64,000 bases of DNA. It comes from Apostichopus japonicus. Its lineage: Eukaryota; Echinodermata; Holothuroidea; Aspidochirotida; Stichopodidae. The number at the start of each line of letters is the position of its first letter. The first letter of the stretch is position 1. Location: assembly GCF_037975245.1 (NCBI RefSeq), contig NC_092567.1, positions 19,412,876 to 19,476,875 of the forward strand, read 5' to 3'. The notes under the pieces were generated by a model. It was given only the letters and a program-made list of their open reading frames with translations. It searched no databases and was not told where the DNA came from. Positions 1-12,700 of this stretch are shown here, piece by piece. The translations under genes and the position numbers were made by a program.

Positions 1-129
1 GGACTATATGACACCACCCTCTCTACTATAAGCTTGATCTGTAACCTGGACTATATGACAGCACCCTTTCTACTATAAAGCTTGATCTGTAACCTGGACT
101 ATATGACAGTACCCTCTCCACTATAAGCT
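1..129. repeat. Tandem repeat, ~54-bp unit, cut by window edge
   Basis: Two full units and part of a third, each holding ggactatatgacag and ctactataagcttgatctg, with a few substitutions between them. The array continues off the left edge, so its full length is unknown. It lies just beyond the probable BMAL exon at 146-245, that is, in an intron of that gene. No coding or regulatory role is visible. Confidence 0.85.
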
Positions 130-145
130 AGGAGTGTGTACGCAC

Positions 146-245
146 CTTTCCAACACCTCTTCTGCAATCTTCCATCCTATCTGGACACCTGCAGGATGTA
201 GGTTGCATGGCACGCCCAGAACATCTTGTAGCACAGATTGCACAC
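146..245 (-). CDS. Probable C-terminal exon of the BMAL gene
   Basis: Read on the minus strand, this stretch encodes a segment containing GWKIAEEVLER. It resembles the conserved GR-IAEEIME block that follows the PAS-B domain in animal BMAL1 proteins. It ends at a good donor (AAAG then GTGCGT at 145-140) and can start after CTTCAAG (the AG at 247-246). This acceptor needs one base carried over, whereas the last sure exon (3707-3857) leaves two, so at least one exon between them is missing from my model, or the acceptor is elsewhere. The family match is short, so the call is moderate. The remaining C terminus (transactivation domain) must lie left of the window. Confidence 0.5.
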
Positions 246-1300
246 CTTGAAGGAAAACGAATTGAGTAACTTTCAGAAAGGGGTTGCCAGGGCTGGTGGA
301 ACCAGGATTTAAAAAGGTAGTGGAATTGGCCCTAGGGTCCATGAAGCCCCCCCTTTCCTTCCCTCCACAAAAAAAATAACATTTTAGATGGCAAATGGTG
401 CATCCTGAGGCATACTCAGACTTTCAAGTAGGTACACAATTAGGTCTTAAAGTACAGTTAATGCTAAATAACTGCTTTGAAGTTTTTGTGAGGTTTAAAA
501 AGAGGGCATGTAGTCCCCCCCCCCCCCCGTCCCCCTGGATCTGTACCTTGCAGCCTAAAAGAGTGTCTTTAGGCACATCATTAGTTTTGTTATGTTGAAG
601 CCTGGGTTGTACTGCTATACCAATAGTTTAAGGTTTGCAAAATATGGCTCATCAATGTAAGTGGCTGGACTACTTAGTCTAACACACAGACTGAAGGTGG
701 GGAGGTAGGCTGACTACTTTCCACAGGATCAGAGGTATATAGAAAGCATCCAATGAACAACAGGCCCTAGAATTCACAAATATAGCCACATGCTCTAAAA
801 TGAAAGTGCTTGAACCATCTAGCTCAAATCAAGTCCTCATTTGACATTTTTCATGAATTCAAACACACATCAGTACTGTATAGGCTTATGAGAGGAGACC
901 AATAATATTTGCTGATAATGAGCAGTATGGTAAGGTTTATGTTAGGAATGAAAATCGTGTAGATACTTTGACTGATGATCGTTCATCAACTTAGAATGTG
1001 TTGATTTTATCGTTTTTTTAATGTCTGACTGGCAGAAAAATACGAGGGTATTTTATTTTACAGGCAAACTGCAAAATCTTCTAGCATTACGCCACAAAAA
1101 AGAGCCCAAAGTTTCAAGGTCTGAAAACGAAATCGAAAATGCAATTCCTAGCGGGAAGTTCAGTCATTTCCAAATCGTGCTCTTTAAAATTTTTCCATGT
1201 GGGATTAAATTTGAAAATAAAATACAAATCATATTTATTCCATTTTTACGACTTTTTTTTCAAAAAGGAGGCCTGAAACCCACCATATCCTGTCATTTCA

Positions 1301-1660
1301 AAGGGTGTGAAGACTTGCACACAAAGAAACGTCTCATGCCGGTTATCTGACCTAGTTTCGAATGAGGTGTAACAGAAGTGTTAGACACCACCATCGATCC
1401 CAGAAAATACACACACAGCTTGCTACCATCGGTAATTAGACACTAGTGTACAGTCAATACATACAGCTACGGTCAATACCCACAGCACAGTGTACATAGC
1501 AGCGATGGACATCTCAGGTCCAGCTAAAGATATTAAGGTATCACGTTTCACTACTGTCTGCATTTTGTAGCGACACGAACAAAACATCACTTGCAAGCAA
1601 CGGAAAGTTAACTTTTTTTAGATGGCCGCACGCGGTTTGGGGCGAGTCTTCAATGCCTTT
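1301..1660 (+). mobile_element. TTAA-type MITE, copy 1
   Basis: About 360 bp. The left end reads AAGGGTGTGAAGACTTGC and the right end GGGGCGAGTCTTCAATGCC; the inverse of the latter (GGCATTGAAGACTCGCC) pairs with the left end, forming imperfect terminal inverted repeats of about 17 bp. TTAA follows the right end, while the left target site has decayed to TTCA. The interior matches the other six copies (CATCGATC, GGTCAATACCCACA, GACATCTCAGGTCCAGCTAAAG). No protein is encoded. It sits in a BMAL intron. Confidence 0.85.
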
Positions 1661-1850
1661 TAACACTCACCTATATCGCCTAAAATGTTTTCAACCACTG
1701 TACGTCCATCGTTGGTCTTGTCACTTTTATTAGACGTCCCATTCGATTCGTCTGGGTCTCTGTTACCGGAAAAATAAAATGCCCCAAAATTAAATAATGG
1801 CGAGAATCACAATTGAACAACTTTGTTATTACAGTAATATAGCAAGTATT

Positions 1851-3226
1851 TTGTCTGGAGATAGTGTCTGGATAAAGAATCTGGATATAGTTTCTGGATA
1901 TAGTGTCTGGATATAGCGTTGGGATATAGTGTCTGGATATAGTGCCTAGATATAGCGCCTGGATACAGCGTCTGAATATAGTGTTGGGATAGTGTCTGGA
2001 TATAGGGCCTAGATATAGTGTCTGGATATAGCGCCTGGATTTAGTGTCTGGTTATAGCATCTGGATATAGTGTCTGGATATAGTGCCTAGATATAGCGCC
2101 TGGCTACAGCGTCTAAATATAGTGTTGGGATATAGTGTCTGGATATAGGGCCTAGATATAGTGTCTGGATATAGCGCCTGGATACAGTGTCTGGATATAG
2201 GGCCTAGATATAGCGCCTGGATACACCTTCTGGATATAGTGTTGGGATAGTGTCTGGATATAGGGCCTAGATATAGTGTCTGGTTATAGCATCTGGATAT
2301 AGTGTCTGGATATAGTGCCTAGATATAGCGCCTGGATACAGCGTCTAAATATAATGTTGGGATATAGTGTCTGGATATAGGGCCTAGATATAGTGTCTGG
2401 ATATAGCGCCTGGATACAGTGTCTGGATATAGGGCCTAGATATAGCGCCTGGATACACCTTCTGGATATAGTGTTGGGATAGTGTCTGGATATAGGGCCT
2501 AGATATAGTGTCTGGATATAGCATCTGGATATAGTGTCTGGATATAGTGCCTAGATATAGTGCCTGGATACAGTGTCTGGATATAGGGCCTAGATATAGT
2601 GTCTGGATATAGCGCCTGGATACAGTGTCTGGATATAGTGTTGGGATAGTGTCTGGATATAGGGCCTAGATATAGTGTCTGGATATAGCATCTGGATATA
2701 GTGTCTGGATATAGCGCCTGGATACAGTGTCTGGATATAGGGCCTAGATATAGCGCCTGGATACACCTTCTGGATATAGTGTTGGGATAGTGTCTGGATA
2801 TAGGGCCTAGATATAGCGTCTGGTTATAGCATCTGGATATAGTGTTGGGATATAGTGTCTGGATATAGGGCCTAGATAAAGTGTCTGGATATAGCATCTG
2901 CATATAGTGTCTGGATATAGTGTCTGGATATAGTGCCTAGATATAGAGCCTGGATACAACGTCTGGATATAGCGTTTAGATATAGTGTCTGGATATAGGG
3001 CCTAGATACAGCGTCTGGATATAGTGTTGGGATATAGCGCCTGGATATAGTGTCTGGATATAGGGCCTAGATACAGCGTCTGGATATAGTGTTGGGATAT
3101 AGCGCCTGGATATAGTGTCTGGATATAGTGTCTGGATATAGTGTCTGGATATAGGGCCTGGATATAGCATCTGGATATATCGTCTGGATATAGCGTCTGG
3201 ATATAGCATTTAGATATAGTGTAGGT
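1851..3226. repeat. 13-bp minisatellite, ~1.4 kb (~105 units)
   Basis: Array of the unit GATATAGTGTCTG with recurring variants (GATATAGGGCCTA, GATATAGCGCCTG, GATACAGCGTCTG, and 10- or 13-bp forms with GTTGGGATA). Blocks of variants recur; for instance the segment with GGATACACCTTCTGGATATAG appears near 2219, 2452 and 2759, which indicates a higher-order structure. Because 13 is not a multiple of 3, open frames on the minus strand (YPDTISR-like repeats) are a by-product of a stop-free unit. It lies in an intron of the BMAL gene. Confidence 0.95.
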
Positions 3227-3706
3227 CAGGGCTCAAATTGAGCATTGAGATGGACAAGGCAATTTTTAGGGCAAGTCAGAAATTGCATTGGGTTTTCATT
3301 GAATAGGCAAGGCAAAACAACAAGTTTTCACCTGCCAAACCAGCACCGAGGTATTTTTGGTTATAAGTGATATAAAATATGCTTGACGTAGCATATTCTC
3401 AGTAGCTTAACTCAAATTGAGTTGTAGCTGTGAACTGAGTGAAATTAAGGCAATAAATCAAGAGATTCCATTCTAAGCCACAGATACAGGGTGATGCAGT
3501 GTTTTAACATATGTTTAGAATCTCATTAGGTTAATTGGAATCCTGGTGAGGATGTGGAGTTGGTGAAAGTTGGAAATAATTCAAGAGATTCTATTCCAAG
3601 CCGCAGATGGTCTTAGTTTACGTATTGAGATAACAATATGCAGAAAGAAAAATAAACACAAAAATGAAGAAAAACAAGAAGAAGAGGAAGAAACATGAAA
3701 ACTCAC

Positions 3707-6700
3707 AAGATCAAAGTATTGGTAGAGACTATGTACTCCACTTCTTTCGTCCAAGGATTACGAAAGCAGAACAATTTGGACTTGAATTTGAGAAAAGAAC
3801 CATTTTTAGCACGAAATCTGTATACTTTTGTTTCGACCTTCTCCTTCTTCAATAAGACTGTCGAGAGAGGACAAAGACAGAGTGAGAGACAAGAGAAAGA
3901 TAAATACATCAGAGGGTGGAAGTACCTCTAATATTGAGACAGGAAGGGAACATCTGTTATCACAATTGATGATGGATCAGAATCTTAGGGTTGAATGTTT
4001 GTACATTGCGATAGAAATAGGGCATTTTGCGTCCATGTCAAATCTTCTGTCTCTTCTATGGTTTTTCAAGATATTCATCTGCAGTATACTGTTAAATGTC
4101 GGAAAATGTACTATGACAGCAAAAAGCAGTCTAAGCCAACGTCAGATAATACTTAAAGCAGCATTTTGCCTCCTTTTTAATGATTTTTCTCAACCTCACT
4201 GACTCCAATATGCCATAACGACAAACATAACTAGCTTATCTATTTAAATCTTACTTCAAATGGTGGCATAAAAGTCGAAAAATTTGCAACTTTCAACTTT
4301 GTTTATCTCCAAGATATTTTCCGTTGGGATCCCAATAAACCTTGCCCATAATATGAATATTTAAACACTACGAGCGTCATTGACCAATACGTAATACAAC
4401 ACCATGCCTTATTTGTGTACAGTCTATATGGCAGTTGTACCAGGCAGTTCCATAACAACTCCCTGGTTGTACCAACGCAAAGTCTTGAATCTATTTTTAG
4501 CAACGGCTCATAACTAAACCTGCATCTCTGATTGGTTGAACTCTGAGTGGGTTTGGGGGAATTGTATGCGATTAATTTTAAATGTTGAATTTGTCGTGGA
4601 CACTTTTCTCATTATCTGCAAATATCCTTAATTACTCGCCAATTAACGTTGTTGGCAGGGAGAAACTTGGCTAATATCTTAGTTTGCTGTTATGTGATTG
4701 ATATAAGTAAAAAACTTGATGGACATATCAAAAAAAAGTAGAAAACGGCGACCAAACGCAAAATGCTGCTTTAAAGGAAGAGGTTCTCACCTGCGTAATG
4801 ATTTTCAGCCATCTGCTTGATATCACCGACGTGGATGTATTCATAACAGGATGTACCTAATAACTCTTGAGGTAGATATCCCAAAATGGATGTTGCTCTA
4901 AACAAGATTTAAAAGAAAAAGAAATTATAAAAAAAAAAAAAAATTATCACATGGTTCTCATGCTTGTGAACAAATAAAATGTCAGACTTTTTTCATGACC
5001 AAAAACATGTTTTCCAGTTTGCTACAACAGGAATTTATTACCTGGTTCCCCATGTTTTCAAACAAATAAAAATTCCACACATTTTCAAGAATAGAAAACA
5101 TGTTTTACAGTTTACCATAAAAGCCTAACAACTCATTTGGAACTAATGTATAGGTCACTTATTGCAGACCCTTACAATTGCAACTTGTGTTTAAAAGTGT
5201 TGCTAATTCCTATCGTTAAAATGGCTTCAGTAAGATGTTCAAGCAACCAAAAACACGGCATTCCATAATGTAACATTTCACCACAGTTTGTTCTATGCCA
5301 TTAGCTTTATCGCACATCTTAAACGCTAAATGCTCAAGTCTTAGTATAGTGTACTAGTCTAGGCCTAGCTGTAATATCCAACACATCATAGAATCGTTAG
5401 GCTACACGCATTGTCTCTGCTTAATTGCATAAAGGCTAGGAGAGAAAATTACAATCTTTGGAACAGATATATTAATACTTGATCACTCCAGCCTATTTTT
5501 ATTACTTATCAAGATGCCTGCTAACAAGAAGAATTGTTCAAATCAGGATTTAATCTCACTTTTCCAGAATTAATTTCAAAATGCCTAAAAAATTAAGGAC
5601 TTTCAAGTGTCAGGTTTTCAAACTTTCTGGACTGCATGTGATTTTTCCTGTTTTCCAGACTGTGTGATTTTCCTGTTTTCCAGACTTCATGTGGAGGGGG
5701 GGGGGGGGGAGATGGTGGTATAAATACAACTAATTGCTGTTATACATCTATCAAAACAACATCATTGATGATGGTATCGAACCTTTGATCTACAAATGTG
5801 AATTTGCCATCCATAGCTTGTCTGGATACAAATTGATAACAAGCCTCTTGCCCGCCTCCTGGAGGGTGACCCATCTCGTGGACGTCTTGTGTAGTCTGAG
5901 AAAGAGACAGACGTAAGAAATAAATTGTATGAACCATATAAAAAGCACAAAGAAATTATCAGTAAACCTTTCAAAAGAACACGTCAAATGAAAAAGCTGA
6001 TGTATTAATCAAACCCATTTTATGTGCAAGTATATTTCCCCACTAAATGGCACCATTTTATTTTGGTACAGTCGACTTGGAGCAGTCGACTTAAAACCAG
6101 TGGAGTGCATCTGAAATTTTCATGGTCAGCAAGGTACTGTCCAGTGTTAAGTTATACAAATATATCAAGACAGGTTAAAAGCTAAGAACAATTTGAAGGG
6201 GTTGTTTTGTCTGTTCTTTACAATGGACAAACAGTTAAGTAGCTGATATAAGTTTACCTGAACAAAAAAGTAATTGGGACAGTGAGTGATATGACCCGAG
6301 CCTTTTTCTTTACTTAAGAGAGAGACTCGCAACTTAACTTCAAATTTTACAATGCCGTGGTAAAATCACAGAATTCCCAAAGTGCACCATGACTCGCACG
6401 ATGCTGTACTGGATAAAAAAAACTATACTTTACCAAAAGATGGCAGCTGTCTTCTATGTTATGACATCCACCAACAATGAACAGCTAAACCAGAAATGAG
6501 TTTTATAAAAGAAATGTATTCTTCTGTCTACAATTAGCAGAAACATCATAAAACTTATCAACATGAAGAGAGACTAAACCAACAAATTGTTCAAAACCTG
6601 GGACATGTACAGAGGTATAAATTTTTTTGGTTGTTATTATACCTTTGCTATAGCGATGAGACAGCTAAGGGTGCAGCCCTCCGTATCACCTTCCCTTTCG

Positions 6701-9700
6701 TTGTCGTATTCCACGCCGATCTGAGATAAGGGCCAGCTCTTGAGATAACCAGTACACTGTATCGTAACATACTTTTTACGATCTGAAATGAAACGTTAAA
6801 TGTTATTTTTTTTCGTTAAATTAAGTCGCAGCAAAGAAAAGTTGTGGTAATATCATTATATTTAAACCATGCGATTAAATATGTCTGCAAGGTTGTAGGG
6901 GAGGGGACAAAGGGGGGTGGGGCAGGGTTGTTACCAGTCAGCAAATGGGTGACAATTCTGATGACACATTACATTCAATGAAATGAGGTAGAAGCTGTAC
7001 ACAGAATAAATTTGATATATTCTATCTTACTTAACACTTCTAGCCAATGCTACTGTAAGACATTCTTTTCTCTATGATTTGGTAGATGTTTATTCCATTT
7101 GCATTCGGCATTCTGCATTCCTTTCATCTGCCATAGCAGTTTAAATCATTTCAGAATTTCAAATTATTTTCCGAGTGCCGAATATTCTGATACGAACGAG
7201 AAAACGGTCGTGGAGTCAGTTCTGACAACTTTGCTACATGGTTATCATATCTCGAAGCCTGTGAGCAGGTAACCATGGAGAGACTGTGAGATTGTTGCTA
7301 AGGCCTTTTTTACCTGGAACATATTTCAATTTCTTCTTGATGTTTGATTGGTCCTCTGTCTTCACGATGCTGTCTTTGGAATGCTGTCGCATCCGACAGA
7401 AGAATGACCTCCTGCTACCAGAGGACAACTGTGGAATGATGGGAGCCACATCAGACTTGACCGGGAGACCAGCTGAGAAATCAAAACAAGATATATAATA
7501 TAGAAAATAACAATAAATAGATGTCATAGCTTAAATAATTGTTATAATTGCAGGCTATGGACTCTATCAGGGATGAGCTTGGGGTAAACAAAAAAATCAC
7601 TGAACTTTGCAAAAATTGCGGTATAGGCTCCAGTTTGCATATGCTACAGTGTGTTAGGATAATAGTTTTTGTCCCCGAGGTAGAAAAGAAATCACGGATA
7701 TTCCGCGAATTCGCGGAAAAAGCTCATGCTTGCTCTATACTGCATTTACAAATGTCTGCAAGTCAGGGCTTGAGGTACCTGTTACCGACGACAACAACTG
7801 CATCGACCCCTTCAAGCTGGGGTTTCCGATTCCAGAGGTGCTCCTCATTATAATAAGGATTGTTTTGCTCTGTGTTAGATTCAGTTGTTTTCCAATTCCT
7901 AAGTAACTACATGGTTAATACAACTTGTCTTTCTATACCACAAACAAATGCCCAAACTTCCACCAAATATAGACTCTAATTTTAAGGCTTGCACAGTTTG
8001 GACAGAAAACCGGTGAGGGAGATACTGCAAGATTATAGATAATATTAATGAGAAACCTGTATAAGACACAGAGGGCAGTAGATCGTTCGAGGAATAGGTC
8101 ACCGGGGCTAGACAGTGCTAAAAAGGTTTACCCGTGACATAGTCGCAAGGGGTGTACAGTACGTGTTAAAAGGTTAGCAGGGCACTCTTGACATGGTTGC
8201 TAAGGGTGTACACTGCTAAAGTTAGGCAGGTTGCTCTTGACAGAGTTGCTAAGGATGTACACTTCAAAAGGTTGCCAGGTCACTCTAGACATGGTTGCTA
8301 AGGGTGTAAAGTGCTAAAAGGTTACCAGGTCACTTTTGACATGGTTGCTAAGGTTGTACACTGCAAAAGGTTGCCAGGTCACTCTAGACATGGTTGCTAA
8401 GGGTGTAAAGTGCTAAAAGGTTACCAGGAGGGTGTACACTTGTAAAGGTTGCCAGGTCACTCTTAACATGGTTGCTAAGGGTGTCAAGTGATAAAAGGTT
8501 ACTAGGTCACTCTTGACAGGGTTGCTAAGGGTGTACACTTCTAAAGGTTGCCAGGTCACTCTTGACAGGGTTGCTAAGGGTGTAAACTGCTAAAAGGTTA
8601 CCAGGTCACTCTTGACAGGGTTACTAAGGGTATAATAGTGCTAAGGTTGTGAGCAGAGAGGTGGGTGATAAGAGATACAGATCTATCCTTCCAACAATAA
8701 TACACATATGTTAAAATTGCTCATCTGTGACACTCACTCTTTGTATCTATAAACCTCTCTCTTGGGGTCAGGTCCGAGGATGACAGTTGTTCCTTGACCT
8801 TTGACATATCTTTTGGATGTAGAATATCAAATAAGCTCTGTCCAATTAAATATTCCTGAAAAATGACGAAGAACAAAAAGTGCAAAAAATAACTAAATAA
8901 ATAAACACAATGGTTCAAAGTATTCAGGATTTAGAAAATAATTTCAAACAATAGCTGATGATTTTCTTATCCAAAAGAGTATATTATTTTTACCTTTTTG
9001 GTTTTAAAGCTCAGATGAAAATGTTATCTCATGTTAAGGACAAGACATTGACAAATCGGGGATTTTACTATGATGAACCTCTCAGAACACATGGGAGGAA
9101 GTCTAATGTCAATCAAAATAGGTTATCTTCAATCAACCATATCTCGTGTTATGGACAAGACATTGACAAATCGGGCATTTTACTATGATGTACCTCTCAG
9201 AGCACATGGGAGGAAGGTCTAATGTCAGTCAAAATAGGTTATCTTCAATCAACCATATCTCGTGTTATGGACAAGATATTGACAAACAGGGATTTTCAAG
9301 TAACAGTGTGGAATATTTTGGTCTTTCAGATGGTTAGCATGAAACAGCTTACCCTTGATACACAAAGCGTATTGACGACAGATTCTGAAACGTACAGCAT
9401 TCTTCCTCGGTCACAGCTGACTACTACCAGGAAACCTTCAGCGCTCTACATAAATATGAAATATAGAACAAGAACAAGATTTTATTCAACTGATCAACTA
9501 TGCCCATTCTTCCCCCCCCCCCTCCCACCACTGTCACAGGATTCTCTGTGGTATATTTTTGTTAGTGATGGGAACGGGTCTCCCGGGAACCGACCCGAAA
9601 AAATTACAACCCCGTCCAAAGCCTTTACTACCTGATCCCGAACTTTGAATAAATTCACTAACATCATTCTACATTTCAGTTACATTTTTTATTTGAATTA

Positions 9701-12700
9701 ATGATTCATCATTTCGTGATATTCCCTTTAAACGTGAAGTGTAAAATTAGTCACAGTTGTGACTATTCCTTCCAGAGAACGTTTTGATCTTCTATATATG
9801 TTTTGTTTACTTTTACATGTGCACAATTTTATGTAAAGCCCAACAAATTCTTTTGAGGAATTCTTCAATCACGCAAACCACATTTTCATGAGCAATTTGT
9901 TCAATGGGTCATTGCACTTTTAGGCTTGAATGGCCATAGAGTTAACACACACTCGCAAGTTATGAAATCGTCTGCTGACTCTGCATCAAGAATCAAACTA
10001 AATGTACAGTTGTCAAAGCCTTTAAACAGACCTCACCTCTAAAATTAGGGACTTTAATTCATCATCCGAAAGGAAGGAAGGTTTATAGTTTGCCTCTTTA
10101 TAAGAACTAGGACAACCTGCAAAAGAACGAATTAAAAACTATATATTCATGACTCATCATTAAGAAACGTGTCTGCCCCTATGTACAGTACACTCTGTAC
10201 GATCTGCAGGACTATATAGTACAAATACATACATAAATATTTGTGAGGCCACCCAGTTGGGACAATTTTTCCTGCTTCAAAGCACTCGTATTGTCAGTAC
10301 GAGCAGTATGAATATCATGTTTCTATCAGATCAAGGTTAGGAACTGTTTGTACTGACAATACCAGTGCTTTAAGAGCATGATATTGGAGTACAGTTTAGA
10401 GAGGTATTAGCATTAGGAAATTGTCCCAACTGACTGGTAAGGTATAAAAAGTAATAAATATTATGAGTTATATGCATTAATAAATATTCATGAGGTATAT
10501 AATATTAATAAATATTCATGATGTATATGGTAGCTGTGTACCGGTGTTCCTTTCAAGCTGTAAATTGATTGCATCTGTGTATATAGTCAGACACTGATGG
10601 GAGGAGTGACTGAGGTCAGTCATTTATTAAACAAAAGGAATGTAAAAGGTCAAAAGATGGTTACATTTGAGATGCAAAACAATTCACAAGATCCATTTCA
10701 TAAAAAATATACACATTCACACTGTGTTTTATACTTTTCTGCATGCCGAGATGAAAAAGATTTAAATTCACCACGTGCATTCAAGTTTTCTTAGACTTTG
10801 AAAGGAGAGGGCAAGGGAGCTTATAAGAATTGGGACGGAGGGGTAACGGTCGGATCCTGGATTTTAAAACGAAGAGGGTGGGGCCATGGGGTTGTTGAAG
10901 CGGACTCCCATTCAGACTGGTCTGTGGGTCCTCTCCAAATGGGACCTGTGCCTGGGTTAAAATGGGGTGGTAGGAGGGAGACAAGGAAAGTACTGTTTCT
11001 TTCATGACAAATACCTCTGATGGTCTTCATGTGTTGCACAGCCATCCGTAGGATGGTCAGTTTATCCAATTTAGACTTCATGGCGTTGCAAGTTGGAATC
11101 ATGCCACTCAACTCCTGTATGTACGTGTTCATCTTCTCTCGTCTCTTCTTCTCGATTGCACTGTGGGTTTGTCTGGTGGTGATGAAATTTGTCAAAGTAA
11201 CATCATCTTCAGTTTTAAAGGATGACTTTAGGCCCCCCCCCCTCCCCAAAAAATAATTGAATTAATTTTGATACAGCGAGTGGTGTTTTTGTTGTAGACC
11301 ATATTAATACACTGCTATCAGTCCAGTTTGTAATTTTCTTTTTAAAAAACTTTTAATTATCTTTTGGAGAAATTACCATTTTCACTGACTGTGTCTGAGG
11401 TTCATCAATTGGCAGTGGCAGCTGGACTATACAGTTGAATACAAGGACCGTTGGGCCGGTTCGGCCCTCAGATGCGACACAAAAATCACCAAATGTCATT
11501 CAAGGATGATGCTCTGTCATATTTATGTCAAAAGTTAAACTTTTCTTCTTTGTTAGTTCCAAAAGGATATTACATTTTTCTTTAGAACACAAAGAGGTAA
11601 CGTTTTACATTTAGGGGCTGCATCGAGGAGTCGATGTAAATTTAGTTGTCATTAATGATATTAATATCTTAATTAATGAGATGAATATCTTACAGGTGAA
11701 TATCTTGGCAAGGGGAACGGTTATGGAAACATTACGTTAAAATTATGCCAACGGGTCATCCTCTGAAGATTCCCCAAAACATTTTGTAGAAAAAAAAAAT
11801 GTATTCTGTCACTTATCAAGAACTGGATTTTCCTTTCAAACCATTTCCAACAAAATTTGAAGTTTTTAACAATGCAACGACCATTGATCTCTACAATCCT
11901 ATCCCCCGGATATATAGACACTCGTTAACTACGGGACATAACATTGAATCCAGTATTACAACAAGGTTGTGGTTATCTCTGTAATCCACGGAATATCATC
12001 AGAATAGGCTTTTATACTTCACGAATGGTAGATATCGGAAAGAGGAGGTGATGGACAATGACCCGGATGATGGTCAAGGGGGGACGCAGGGGGGTTAATA
12101 ATTACCAGTTATTAGGCCAGGTAGATGGGAAGGTGCAATAGTAGAGTCGAGAGAGGTAAGAGAGGAAGGAGCGCAGTCAATCTCTGTTGTAATAACTCAA
12201 AATAAATTGACAGATTCGATCAAGCTAAGATGTCCTCCAAGATGTTTAAACCAAATGGTAAAAGTTGTAGAAATGAGTGCCTTAAAGTAGGATAATGATA
12301 CTATTTAAAGTTTTTAATTGAAAACATTGGAAGTAACAACTAAAATATAACTTACTTGGAGACCTTTTTCATGGGCGACCCGTCTTCTGAGGGACCAGTC
12401 ACGATACTATCATTGTCACTGTCCTCTCTACAGAAATATTACGAGATGAGAACGTGGTTAAACAAATCAATGAGTTACAAGAGCCCAACAGGCACTACGG
12501 TTCCTTGCTCAGTGGACTATTCAAGTGTGGTATGTTAGCACATACTGTACATGTACAGTACAGAACCAGCCCTTAACCAACAACTGTAATCCAATCGGAT
12601 ACATTCTGACATAATTTTGCCCCCCCCCCTCAAAAAGTGTGCCAGATAAAATATTGGGCCCCACAAATTTGGGCCCAAAGAATGTGTCCCAATATGCAAT

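Larger units (their letters stand above)
258..3706. other. BMAL intron region without recognised exons
   Basis: Between the exon at 3707-3857 and the probable exon at 146-245. It holds a TTAA-type MITE copy (1301-1660) and the 13-bp minisatellite (1851-3226). An intermediate C-terminal exon is expected here on phase grounds, but I could not recognise one. The rest is AT-rich and unremarkable apart from a C run at 516-528. Confidence 0.5.

Noticed and set aside
2499..3209. Long minus-strand open frames with YPDTISR / YIQTLYLG repeats
   Set aside because: They lie wholly in the 13-bp minisatellite; the unit has no stop in the three frames read, so openness is automatic. No start context, splice sites or family match.
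3828..4202. 124-codon plus-strand frame next to the last PAS-B exon
   Set aside because: Overlaps the conserved minus-strand exon 3707-3857 in antisense and has no domain features.
8115..8648. CRISPR-like array
   Set aside because: Units are directly abutting and imperfect, without unique spacers; the host is an animal genome.
10821..11249. A 142-codon minus-strand frame as one long bHLH protein
   Set aside because: Only 11241-11015 is exon; the donor at 11014 and the matching acceptor at 10117 show that the rest of the frame is intron.
11020..11256. Plus-strand open frame opposite the bHLH exon
   Set aside because: Antisense shadow of a clearly conserved exon; no own features.
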